Program-made: the position numbers and the translations under genes
In this document: in pieces, positions 7,929-15,569 of the stretch
How positions within the stretch are numbered: the stretch's first letter is position 1
How the letters are laid out: each line of letters opens with the position of its first letter
Source: Polyangiaceae bacterium
GTDB lineage: Bacteria > Myxococcota_A > Polyangia > Polyangiales > Polyangiaceae
Direction of reading: 5' to 3'
NCBI GenBank assembly: GCA_020633205.1
Contig: JACKEB010000011.1
Coordinates: 843,501 to 907,500, forward strand
Length of the DNA stretch: 64,000 nucleotides
The notes under the pieces: generated by a model
The model's database searches: none
What the model was told of the DNA's origin: nothing
What the model saw: only the letters and a program-made list of their open reading frames with translations

Positions 7929-9104
7929 ATGGCCAGCCACACAGCATCCTCATATCCGTTGCGAATCACCGTGTTGCTGGCTTGCTTGGTGTTTGGGGGT
8001 GGCTGTTCAAAAACTTCACAAACCGAGGCTGCTTCGGATAGCGGTCCAGCCGCAAGCAGCAACGGACCGGGCGGTCCTATTGCCAAGACGCCTGCGTCAA
8101 CAAGCGGGGTGTCGTCGGCTAACAGGGTGACGCCGAGCGCAGCTGCGAGCGCGTCGCCGTCGAGTACCGCGTCGCCGACCGTAGCGCCGTCGAGTACGGC
8201 GACGGTCAGCGCGCCCACGAGTTCCAAGCCGCTGTTGGAGAGGCTGGGCTTCGAAATCAGCGAGCGCTATGAACGCAAGCGCTTTACCTGGTTCAAGGTC
8301 GAGCGCTTGAACTGGCAAGCTTCCGTGGGGCAACAGGACGCGCTGCAGCCTCTGCCGGATACTCCGGGCGACCGGGCAGGCTGCCCAGCGGGGATGCTTC
8401 GGGTAAGAGGCAAATTCCTGCTCGACAAGCAGGGCCGTGAGGATACCGATGGCGTGCAGCTTGCCCAGAACCAGAGCTGCAAGAAGTGGCGCACCAACGA
8501 CCACGGCGTCAACGGCTTGTGCGATGCGTTCGATCGCGATGACTGGCTCGAGCGCAAGCAAGGCCTGGAGAACCGCGAGGTTGATGTATGTATCGATCGC
8601 TTCGAGTTCCCCAACACCTTCGGGGAGTACCCACTCGTCGTCACGACTTTCGCGGAGGGAGAAAAGTACTGCAAAGGCGTGAACAAGCGCCTGTGCGACG
8701 AGAGTGAGTGGACGCTAGCGTGCGAAGGGGAAGAGGGCTTGCCGTATCCGTACGGGTACACGCGAGACAAGGCAGCCTGCAACATCGATGTGCTGGCGAA
8801 CGGACCTGATAAGGACACGTTCAGGCCTCGTACCACCGGTCACACGGCGAGCGGCCTTGACCTCGCCTGGCAAGGTAAGCGCTCCGGTGAGTCCCCGCGC
8901 TGCGTGAGCCCGTACGGCGTATACGACCTCACGGGCAACGTGGACGAGTGGACCCGCAGCGTCAGGCGCTATGGCTACAAGATGATCTTGAAAGGCGGCC
9001 ACTGGGGTCCAGCGCGCCAGCGCTGTCGCCCGCAGACCCGGGGCCACGGTCCACACTACGTGCGCTACGATCAAGGCTTTCGCTGCTGTACCGAGCCGCA
9101 GTAG
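7929..9104 (+). CDS. Lipoprotein with FGE-sulfatase (SUMF1-like) domain
   Basis: 391 residues. The signal peptide ends in lipobox GGGC|SKTS, followed by a long Ser/Ala/Thr linker to about residue 95. The C-terminal two-thirds is a formylglycine-generating-enzyme/SUMF1-type C-lectin fold: DVCIDRFEFPN, KRLCDESEWTLAC, YGVYDLTGNVDEWT, and the end GGHWGP...GFRCC. True FGEs have two redox cysteines five residues apart; here only the second has an equivalent (RQRC) and the first position is not Cys. It is therefore likely a non-catalytic or differently acting relative exposed at the envelope. Confidence 0.85.
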   Translation: MASHTASSYPLRITVLLACLVFGGGCSKTSQTEAASDSGPAASSNGPGGPIAKTPASTSGVSSANRVTPSAAASASPSSTASPTVAPSSTATVSAPTSSKPLLERLGFEISERYERKRFTWFKVERLNWQASVGQQDALQPLPDTPGDRAGCPAGMLRVRGKFLLDKQGREDTDGVQLAQNQSCKKWRTNDHGVNGLCDAFDRDDWLERKQGLENREVDVCIDRFEFPNTFGEYPLVVTTFAEGEKYCKGVNKRLCDESEWTLACEGEEGLPYPYGYTRDKAACNIDVLANGPDKDTFRPRTTGHTASGLDLAWQGKRSGESPRCVSPYGVYDLTGNVDEWTRSVRRYGYKMILKGGHWGPARQRCRPQTRGHGPHYVRYDQGFRCCTEPQ

Positions 9105-9168
9105 AACCGCGTCCCGCTCGAAGCTGCTGCGTTGCCCCGGGGAACCTGTGGCCGCGTACGAAAGACCG

Positions 9169-9819
9169 CTAGTGAGCGGCGCGCCGACGTTCGTCTTCTT
9201 CCAGGGCGCTCAGCGGCTTGAGCATGAACCACGTGCGGGTGTTCCCCTGCAGATTGAACACCTCTTCGCGCAGGATGCGGTAGTGGTCCCGGTGGTAGAT
9301 CGCCATCGCCGCCGGGCGATCCGTCTCTAGGTAGGCATCCACGCCGCGGCCAATCGCGCGCTGGTTGAAGTCGCGGAGCAGCGCGCCTCCGAGGCCGCCG
9401 CCCTGGGCGATAGGGTCCACACCCAGCATGAAGAGGTAGCAATGCGGCTCGGCGATGTGGCGTGAGCGCAGGAACATGTCCGCGATCACGATGCGATGCA
9501 CGTAGTGCAGCCCCGTCTCGAACACGCCGCGCAGCATCATCCAACCCGGATCACCCTCGGCTGGGTACTGCTCCGGTTCGTAGGCGAGCTGTGCGCCAAG
9601 GAGCTTGCCGTCACGCACGGCACAGCGCGCCACGGCGCCGATGCGGCATGACTCGACGAAGCGCAGATACAAGCGCTCGAGCACGTCGATGCGCTGCTCG
9701 TCGTTCACGTCATCGAAGATCGCCTGCATGCCAGGATTCGTGGTGAACGCTCGCGCCAAAACGCGCGCGGCCGTTGCGACCTCTGACGCCTGGATGTCCC
9801 GGATCTCGACGCCCCTCAT
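9169..9819 (-). CDS. GNAT-family N-acetyltransferase
   Basis: 216 residues from ATG 9819, preferred over an upstream start because MRGVEIRDIQ begins the usual GNAT first strand. The acetyl-CoA signature lies in LFMLGVDPIAQGGGLGGALL (motif A, Q/GxGxxGG). Later AIYHRDHYRI fits the family's C-terminal strand pair. Cytosolic acetyl transfer to an unknown small-molecule or protein acceptor. It follows the lipoprotein gene at 9908 in the same direction, but a strong hairpin (9855-9883) separates them. Confidence 0.85.
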   Translation of the reverse strand: MRGVEIRDIQASEVATAARVLARAFTTNPGMQAIFDDVNDEQRIDVLERLYLRFVESCRIGAVARCAVRDGKLLGAQLAYEPEQYPAEGDPGWMMLRGVFETGLHYVHRIVIADMFLRSRHIAEPHCYLFMLGVDPIAQGGGLGGALLRDFNQRAIGRGVDAYLETDRPAAMAIYHRDHYRILREEVFNLQGNTRTWFMLKPLSALEEDERRRAAH

Positions 9820-9854
9820 TGGGCCAAACCCTACACCGGGTCGCGCACGCGTGA

Positions 9855-9883
9855 CTAGCGGGGCCGTCAAGGAGCCCCGCTAG
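9855..9883 (-). terminator. Strong hairpin between lipoprotein and GNAT genes
   Basis: CTAGCGGGGC (9855-9864) pairs perfectly with GCCCCGCTAG (9874-9883) around a nine-base loop. It sits 25 bases after the stop of the minus-strand lipoprotein and 35 bases before the GNAT start. There is no clear T-tract on the minus strand, so it could be a terminator, an attenuator or an mRNA stabiliser. Confidence 0.55.
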
Positions 9884-9907
9884 CGGTGTGTTTGGCGCTG
9901 GGGTGGT

Positions 9908-10579
9908 TCAGTCTTTCAGGCAGGTGCCGCGCAGGCGCACGAAGAGGTCGCCCTCTACCCAGCCATTTTGCGTCGGACCGATGCCGATCGCGCGGGTGAT
10001 CTTGATCACCACGTCGCCTTGGTTCTCGTCCTGAGTGCGCAGATCGACGGTGTACTCCGTGCCTTGGAAGTTCGGCCCGACATAGGCGACCAGGCGCTGC
10101 CACTCTCCATTGACGCGCTTGAGTTGGTCGAGGCGAACCGAAAACTCGTAGGCGCCGTCTTTCTCGTTAGCCTCGATCACCAGACTGTTGCCCATGCCAT
10201 CAGAGCGCGTGACGCGGAAATGCGAATCGCAGAGGTCGCTGCCTTCCTTCTGATCGTAGATGCTATCGACGGCGACCGTGTCGAGCTCTCCGACGGCCAA
10301 CGACACGAAGTCCCCGTCCATGGGCAGGTCGGAACCGGGCTCAGGGGTGTCCACGACCTCACCAGGAGTATCCGTGGAGAAAGAGCCGTCGTGTCCCAGC
10401 GTCGGTGCAGCGAAGGGATCCGTCGGGTCGTCAACGGGATCGGTTTCAACCGGATCGTCGGGCGTCTCCGTGCCCCTAGCGGCTGGATCGCTCTCTTCGG
10501 AGCCCGTCTGTGACCAGGGAACGAACGCACAACCACTGCTGAGGACACCCACTAGGGCCAAAACTGCGCTACGCTTCAT
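9908..10579 (-). CDS. Lipoprotein, hypothetical
   Basis: 223 residues from ATG 10579, chosen because MKRSAVLALV starts a signal with lipobox SSGC|AFVP. The mature protein opens with an acidic, Pro/Thr-rich linker (ESDPAARGTETPDDPVETD) of ~60 residues. The C-terminal ~130-residue domain is predicted mostly beta (AVGELDTVAVDSIYDQKEG, KITRAIGIGP) with a Cys near each end (LCDSHF, RGTCLKD). No family is recognised. It is divergent from the SGNH hydrolase lipoprotein at 10775. Probably anchored in the outer membrane. Confidence 0.75.
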   Translation of the reverse strand: MKRSAVLALVGVLSSGCAFVPWSQTGSEESDPAARGTETPDDPVETDPVDDPTDPFAAPTLGHDGSFSTDTPGEVVDTPEPGSDLPMDGDFVSLAVGELDTVAVDSIYDQKEGSDLCDSHFRVTRSDGMGNSLVIEANEKDGAYEFSVRLDQLKRVNGEWQRLVAYVGPNFQGTEYTVDLRTQDENQGDVVIKITRAIGIGPTQNGWVEGDLFVRLRGTCLKD

Positions 10580-10774
10580 AGCGATCTCCATTCCCCGCGC
10601 ACAGGCGCGACTAACGCACCGCCCACGGCGGTGCCCCGGCGACCCGTCACCAGAACCCGGTGCGGTCGAATCTCGACGCCGCAAGCGCGACGTACTCGGG
10701 GGAACGGCGGCGGCGTTCGGAGCTTGAGCACTTGCTTGCGTTCTTGCGTCGATCTTTGGCACACAAGCTCGGAC

Positions 10775-12154
10775 ATGAGGGCCTGGCGAACCATTGGCGC
10801 GCTGATCGTGCTCTGTTGCGGGTGCAACGCTCGCGACCATCAAGATGCTCCTCCGAGAGCACCTGAGAGTGCGAGCTCACAAGCGCCGTCACCTCCGCCA
10901 AGTACACCGCTGCCGCCTCCCGCTTCCTCCTCGGCGACCCCCTCCGGGGCGCCTCCCGGTCCCGTGCGCTATCCCAGCGCAGTGATTCAGTCGCCCATTG
11001 TCGACGCACAGATTACTGCGTGGAAAAAATCCTGGGCGGCGCACGCGGACCTCCACGCCAATCGCTTCATCAAGGTCGGTGACTCAGTCACTGCGAGCGG
11101 CGACACGCTGTACTGCGTGCCGCGCAAGGCGAGCCTAAAGTCGCTGGAAGCTCAGCAGCCAAAGCTGTTCGCGGTGGCCGAGTACTTCGGTGCGACGCAA
11201 AAGTACGGCGGTTCTTTCGGCCACGAGAGCCAAGCCGCAGTCGTGGGCTGGAGTGCCTGGAACGCCATCGACGGCGTGAAGAATCATCTGTGGCGCGAAC
11301 AGACCTCGATGAGCGCCCAGATCGCGCTCGTGCAGTTCGGCACCAATGACATCGAGATTGGGGCACTACACCACTACGCTGACAAGCTCTTCGATCTCGT
11401 GGAGCAGCTCGAGCGTGCCGGGACACTGCCGGTCCTGTACACGATCATGCGGCGGGCCGACCGCGCCAAGGCGGGGCGCGAGGTGCCGCGCTACAACGCA
11501 GTGATCCGTGGGGTAGCGACGGCGCTACAGGTCCCACTGGTCGACTACCACGCCGCCCTCGAACCGCTGCCCAAGCACGGCCTTTCGGGCGATGGGATTC
11601 ATCCATCGACTTACCAAGGACCTGCGGGGCGAGACCCCTGCGACTTCAGCGAGCAGGGGCTGAAGTTCGGCTACAACGTGCGCAACTGGCTCTCGCTGCA
11701 GGTGCTCGAGCGTCTCCGGCGGGTGCAGCTTGGCAAGTACCGGGCGGATCAGGTCGCGGCATGGTCGGGCGACGGCAGTGGTAAGGCACCGTGGGTGGCG
11801 CCGGGGCTGCCGTTGGTCGACTTTCAGCCCCTGCAGGCAGAGCTCGCGCCCTCGGCGTGTGACGACGAGTCGACAAAAGGTGTGAGCTATCGGGTGAAGA
11901 TCGAGCGCGCTGGGCGTTACCGTTTGCTTGGCTTCGACCGCGGCCTCGAGAGTGATGTCGAGATCTACGACGAGGCACAGCCCGACGCGTGCGTCGGGCG
12001 TGATGCGCGCAAGCTGGTCGTGGACCTGAAGCCTGGCAGTTACCGCGTGGAGCTGCGGCGCACCTCACCCAAACCCAAGAAAAAGCCTGATTCCGACCAG
12101 AAGCCAGCCCCGTTGCATGTGGGGGCAGTGCTTGTGGTCTTGCCAGACGCGTGA
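10775..12154 (+). CDS. SGNH/GDSL-type hydrolase lipoprotein
   Basis: 459 residues from ATG 10775. The signal peptide ends with lipobox CCGC|NARD and is followed by a Pro/Ser-rich linker. The SGNH hydrolase core is complete: GDSVT with Ser104 as nucleophile, the Gly/Asn blocks including GTND (189-192), and DGIH with Asp273 and His276. A C-terminal beta domain (about residues 340-459, YRVKIERAGRYRLLGFD) looks like a carbohydrate- or surface-binding module. Likely an extracytoplasmic esterase or deacetylase acting on polysaccharide or lipid. In-frame codons upstream of 10775 lack a signal peptide. Confidence 0.85.
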   Translation: MRAWRTIGALIVLCCGCNARDHQDAPPRAPESASSQAPSPPPSTPLPPPASSSATPSGAPPGPVRYPSAVIQSPIVDAQITAWKKSWAAHADLHANRFIKVGDSVTASGDTLYCVPRKASLKSLEAQQPKLFAVAEYFGATQKYGGSFGHESQAAVVGWSAWNAIDGVKNHLWREQTSMSAQIALVQFGTNDIEIGALHHYADKLFDLVEQLERAGTLPVLYTIMRRADRAKAGREVPRYNAVIRGVATALQVPLVDYHAALEPLPKHGLSGDGIHPSTYQGPAGRDPCDFSEQGLKFGYNVRNWLSLQVLERLRRVQLGKYRADQVAAWSGDGSGKAPWVAPGLPLVDFQPLQAELAPSACDDESTKGVSYRVKIERAGRYRLLGFDRGLESDVEIYDEAQPDACVGRDARKLVVDLKPGSYRVELRRTSPKPKKKPDSDQKPAPLHVGAVLVVLPDA

Positions 12155-12182
12155 GCGGGCGTGGTAACGTCGATGCTTGCTC

Positions 12183-13313
12183 ATGGCTGAACCCGCTGCT
12201 CGCATCTACCTGATCCCCGGGATGTTCGGTTTCGGGACGCTGGCCGGTTTCGACTACTTCAGTCATATGCGGCGGGAGCTGACTGATCGCTACCGCGCGC
12301 GTGGCAAAGAGGTGGTGATTGAGGTGGTGCCTACGCCGCCGACCTCCTCCATTCGTTACCGTGCGGCAATGTTGGCCGAGCAGGTCAGCGCTCACGCGAC
12401 CGACGGGTTGCCAATCCACCTGATCGGACATTCCACGGGTGGACTCGACGCGCGCCTTGTGCTGTCGCCAACCACGAACTTGCCAGTGCGGGACGATCAG
12501 CTCGAGTGGACCCAGCGGGTGCAGTCGCTGGTTTCGCTCAACACGCCTCACTACGGGACGCCTCTCGCAGGCTATTTCGCGACGGTTTCGGGTACGCGCG
12601 TGTTGTACGCACTGAGCTTGTTCACCGTCGTGTCCCTTTCCCTGGGGGAACCAAGCCTGGCGATCTTCAGCAAGCTGCTCGCTGCCCTTGGCGGCATCGA
12701 CTCCTTGCTCGGTGGCGATTCGAGGCTGATTGGGCGTGCCACGGATATGGTACTGCGCTACGTCGACACGGGCGGCCGCGGTGAGATCCGTGAGTTTCTG
12801 TCGAAGGTGCGTCACGACCAAGGCGGCGTGATTCAGCTCATGCCCGAGGCGCTCGATCTCTTCAACGCCGCTACCGAAGACAACGACGACGTGCGCTACG
12901 GCTGCGTCGCTGCGGCGGCACCGCCACCTGCCTCACTCAAAGTGGCCAAGCGTGTGCGTTCCCCCTACGCCGCCCTCACCGCGGGCGTGTACACCACGCT
13001 CTACACCTTCGCGTCTCAGGCTCACAAGCGTTACCCCTACGCCGCACCCACCGCTGAGGAGAAGCAGCGCATCGCTGATGGGGTGCGTACTGACGTCGAC
13101 GACCGCAGCAACGACGGCGTCGTGCCGACACTCTCCATGCTGTGGGGCAAGCTCTTATGGGTCGGTGAGGGCGATCACCTCGATATGCTCGGCCACTTCC
13201 ACGACGACTCACCCGGGAGTTTGCATACGGATTGGATGACCTCCGGTGCGCACTTCGGTCCTGATCGCTTCGCCGAGATCTTGGACAAAATCGTAGAGTT
13301 CCAAGAGGAGTAG
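12183..13313 (+). CDS. Alpha/beta hydrolase, esterase/lipase type
   Basis: 376 residues from ATG 12183 (a TTG two codons upstream is less likely). YLIPGMFGFG forms the oxyanion-hole strand and GHSTGG holds the nucleophile Ser near residue 86. Candidate acid and base lie in DRSNDGVVPT and DHLDMLGHFHDD. NTPHYGTPLAG is typical of triacylglycerol-lipase-like and PGAP1-like hydrolases. No signal peptide is visible, so it is probably cytosolic. It starts 28 bases after the SGNH gene on the same strand and may be co-transcribed. Substrate unknown, probably an acyl ester. Confidence 0.85.
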   Translation: MAEPAARIYLIPGMFGFGTLAGFDYFSHMRRELTDRYRARGKEVVIEVVPTPPTSSIRYRAAMLAEQVSAHATDGLPIHLIGHSTGGLDARLVLSPTTNLPVRDDQLEWTQRVQSLVSLNTPHYGTPLAGYFATVSGTRVLYALSLFTVVSLSLGEPSLAIFSKLLAALGGIDSLLGGDSRLIGRATDMVLRYVDTGGRGEIREFLSKVRHDQGGVIQLMPEALDLFNAATEDNDDVRYGCVAAAAPPPASLKVAKRVRSPYAALTAGVYTTLYTFASQAHKRYPYAAPTAEEKQRIADGVRTDVDDRSNDGVVPTLSMLWGKLLWVGEGDHLDMLGHFHDDSPGSLHTDWMTSGAHFGPDRFAEILDKIVEFQEE

Positions 13314-13347
13314 CGACACGCCGCCGGAAAGCGGTATCCATCTCGCC

Positions 13348-14178
13348 ATGAGTCGCTTGGTTGGGTGCGTCTTGGTTTTGGTTCTCGGAGTCGGTTGCTC
13401 TGACGACAGTTCTTCGGGTGGGAGCGGTGGCCAAGGCGGGAGCGCTGCAAGCGGTGGTAGCAGCGGTTCAGGCCAAGGCGGCAGCGGCGCACAGGGCAGT
13501 AGCGGGGCACAGGGCGGCAGCGGCGCACAGGGTGGCAGCGGCGCACAGGGTGGCAGCGCCGGCTCCGGTCAGGGTGGGAGTGGCGCGGACGGTGGCTCAG
13601 GTGCAAACGGCGGTTCCTCGGGGAACGGGACTGGTGGGGCGGGCGGGAGCGTCCAGAGCATTCCCGTCTGTCAGCTTGCCTGCTCCGCCCCTGCTGACTG
13701 CGCGTCCGGGCCGGCTCCCTACGATGCGGCTCACTATGCGTGCGACGCCGGTGTCTGCAAATGGCAGGGATGCAAGGCCGACTCCGACTGTGCTTCCTTG
13801 GGGAACTACGTTTGCCGAGAACAATACGGCCTGTCCACCTGCGTGAAAGGCTGTAGCTCCGCGAGCAACTGCGGAAGCGGTCAGGCCTATGACGATGCCG
13901 ACAACTACAGCTGCGAGAACGGCGGCTGCTTCTATCAAGGCTGCAACAACGAGGCGGAGTGCGACGCCCTCGGCGCGTTGGTGAACAAGCCCTACGCATG
14001 CGCCGATCTGGGCGGCGGCTCCTTCTGCTTCCCGGAGTGCACCACGCCCGCAGACTGCTCGAACGGCCAGCCTGGCTACACCGCGAGCAACTACGAATGC
14101 GACCAGGGGGTGTGCCGCTACATCGGTTGCAACGGCGACTCCGAGTGCGCAACCCTTGGAAACTACGTCTGTCGCTGA
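13348..14178 (+). CDS. Cys-rich repeat lipoprotein with Gly/Gln/Ser linker
   Basis: 276 residues. The lipoprotein signal is MSRLVGCVL...GVGC|SDDS. Residues ~25-100 are a tandem linker of GGS and GAQGGS units. After that come three Cys-rich repeats of ~55 residues sharing the pattern CxxxxDC...Y.C..GVCxxxGC..D.ECA.LG.YVCR (ADCASGPAPYDAAHYACD, SNCGSGQAYDDADNYSCE, ADCSNGQPGYTASNYECD). These repeats resemble small disulfide-rich domains common in Myxococcota lipoproteins. Surface exposed; function unknown. The expansin lipoprotein follows after 42 bases and may be co-transcribed. Confidence 0.78.
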   Translation: MSRLVGCVLVLVLGVGCSDDSSSGGSGGQGGSAASGGSSGSGQGGSGAQGSSGAQGGSGAQGGSGAQGGSAGSGQGGSGADGGSGANGGSSGNGTGGAGGSVQSIPVCQLACSAPADCASGPAPYDAAHYACDAGVCKWQGCKADSDCASLGNYVCREQYGLSTCVKGCSSASNCGSGQAYDDADNYSCENGGCFYQGCNNEAECDALGALVNKPYACADLGGGSFCFPECTTPADCSNGQPGYTASNYECDQGVCRYIGCNGDSECATLGNYVCR

Positions 14179-14220
14179 AGTCCGGTTCGCGAAGGCGCGA
14201 TGCATGGCAGAATGATCGCC

Positions 14221-15084
14221 ATGAAGCTTTCCCACGTGGTTTGGGGGTTAGGCGCGTTGTGCCTGAGCTGTGGCAGCGATGGGAACTCGACTGGGGGCTC
14301 CGGCGGCACCTCTGGAAGCAGCGGGAATGGCGGATCCAGTGCGAACGGCGGTAGTACTGCTAACGGTGGCAGTACCGCAAACGGCGGCTCGACTGCCAAC
14401 GGCGGCAGTACCGCAAATGGCGGTAGCACCGCGAGCGGCGGCAGTGGGAATGGGGGCTCAGGCAATCAGGTGCCTTGTGATGGCGAGCCGGAACACACCG
14501 GCGAGGGCACCTACTACAACGCCGATGGCTCAGGTAACTGCAGCTTCGATGCGTCGCCCAACGACCTGATGGTCGGAGCGATGAACCAAACCGACTACCA
14601 AGGCTCGGCGACCTGCGGGAGCTGCGCCGCCATCACCGGACCGAACGGCAGTGTTACCGTACGGATTGTCGATCGGTGTCCAGAGTGCGCACCTGGCGAC
14701 ATCGACCTCAGCCCTCAGGCGTTCGAGAAAGTCGCGGCAATCTCGGCGGGGCGCGTGGCCATCAGCTGGAAGTACGTGCCCTGCGGCGTTTCGGGTAACG
14801 TGAAGTACCGCTTCAAGGAGGGCTCCAACCAGTGGTGGAGCGCGGTGCAGGTGCGCAACCACAAGAACGCGATCGCCAAGTTCGAGTACGACTCAGGCGG
14901 CGGCACCTTCGTCGAAATACCTCGAGAGAACTACAACTACTTCGTGCAGGCATCCGGTATGGGCCCTGGGCCCTACACCTTCCGCATCACCGACGTGTAC
15001 GGAAACCAGCTGACGGACAGCAACATTGCGTTCGCCGAGGCGCAGGAAGTCAGCGGAGCCGGTCAGTTCCCTGGCTGTAACTGA
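14221..15084 (+). CDS. Bacterial expansin (EXLX1-like) with lipoprotein-like N terminus
   Basis: 287 residues from ATG 14221. A short signal ends near LCLSCGSD, a near-lipobox, followed by six ANGGST-type repeats as a linker. Residues ~95-180 form the expansin D1 double-psi beta-barrel, with catalytic-site Asp162 in DIDLS. Residues ~185-287 form the D2/CBM63 domain with the exposed Trp205-Trp206 pair (NQWWSAVQVRNHK) and Tyr near 240 (NYNYF), matching cellulose-binding positions of Bacillus subtilis EXLX1. It should loosen or bind plant or microbial beta-glucan without hydrolysis. Several added Cys suggest disulfides. Confidence 0.9.
   Translation: MKLSHVVWGLGALCLSCGSDGNSTGGSGGTSGSSGNGGSSANGGSTANGGSTANGGSTANGGSTANGGSTASGGSGNGGSGNQVPCDGEPEHTGEGTYYNADGSGNCSFDASPNDLMVGAMNQTDYQGSATCGSCAAITGPNGSVTVRIVDRCPECAPGDIDLSPQAFEKVAAISAGRVAISWKYVPCGVSGNVKYRFKEGSNQWWSAVQVRNHKNAIAKFEYDSGGGTFVEIPRENYNYFVQASGMGPGPYTFRITDVYGNQLTDSNIAFAEAQEVSGAGQFPGCN
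14341..14445 (+). repeat. 18-bp tandem repeat inside the expansin gene
   Basis: Six consecutive 18-base units encoding Ala-Asn-Gly-Gly-Ser-Thr (last unit degenerate) make the linker between the lipid anchor and the expansin domain. Synonymous sites differ between units, so the repeat is not very recent. Confidence 0.85.
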
Positions 15085-15091
15085 CAACTGG

Positions 15092-15550
15092 TCAGGCTGC
15101 GGAACCGACCAGGAAGGCGTTGTTTGGTACCGCGGGGAAACGATGATCTGGCCAGATGCTGATCAGGGCGTCAGCCATCTCCAGATCCGGCACGCTACCG
15201 GTGCTCGTGCGCCAGCGAAACGGATGTACGGACCGCACTTCGACGACCTCACACGTACTGAGGGCGCGGGCGGCCCGCCAAGTTTCGGCATCTTGGCGTG
15301 TGCGAAAGACGTACTCTTCTGCGGGCGTGGGGCGCTTGCGCCACACCACGAACCCGCAGTGATAGCTGGAGTCGGTGGCCAGTCCGTCGCAGAAGTCGCA
15401 GACGAACGAAACGAAGAGGGGCGTCATCGCGCGCTTGCAGTTGGGGCAGAACACGGTGGACGTAGTGTGACACGCGTCGCGCGTCTTCGCCGGTCCCGAG
15501 CTGCGACGCACGCTCTGCTCTCTGCCTCCGCTCGAGATACCGCACGGCAT
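15092..15550 (-). CDS. Zinc-ribbon protein, hypothetical
   Basis: About 152 residues if ATG 15550 is the start; the longer frame to 15727 would overlap the divergent gene and looks non-coding. A zinc ribbon with two CxxC pairs (FCPNCKRAM and VCDFCDG) lies near residues 35-57, followed by a ~90-residue domain rich in Trp, Arg and Val (CGFVVWRKRP, EEYVFRTRQDAETWRAA). No known family is recognised. It is divergent from another zinc-ribbon gene only 20 bases away, hinting at shared regulation. Stop is seven bases from the expansin stop. Confidence 0.6.
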   Translation of the reverse strand: MPCGISSGGREQSVRRSSGPAKTRDACHTTSTVFCPNCKRAMTPLFVSFVCDFCDGLATDSSYHCGFVVWRKRPTPAEEYVFRTRQDAETWRAARALSTCEVVEVRSVHPFRWRTSTGSVPDLEMADALISIWPDHRFPAVPNNAFLVGSAA

Positions 15551-15569
15551 TCCGTATCGGTGGGCGACG

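Noticed and set aside
7929..9104. Active formylglycine-generating enzyme
   Set aside because: One of the two redox Cys is missing and no sulfatase is nearby.
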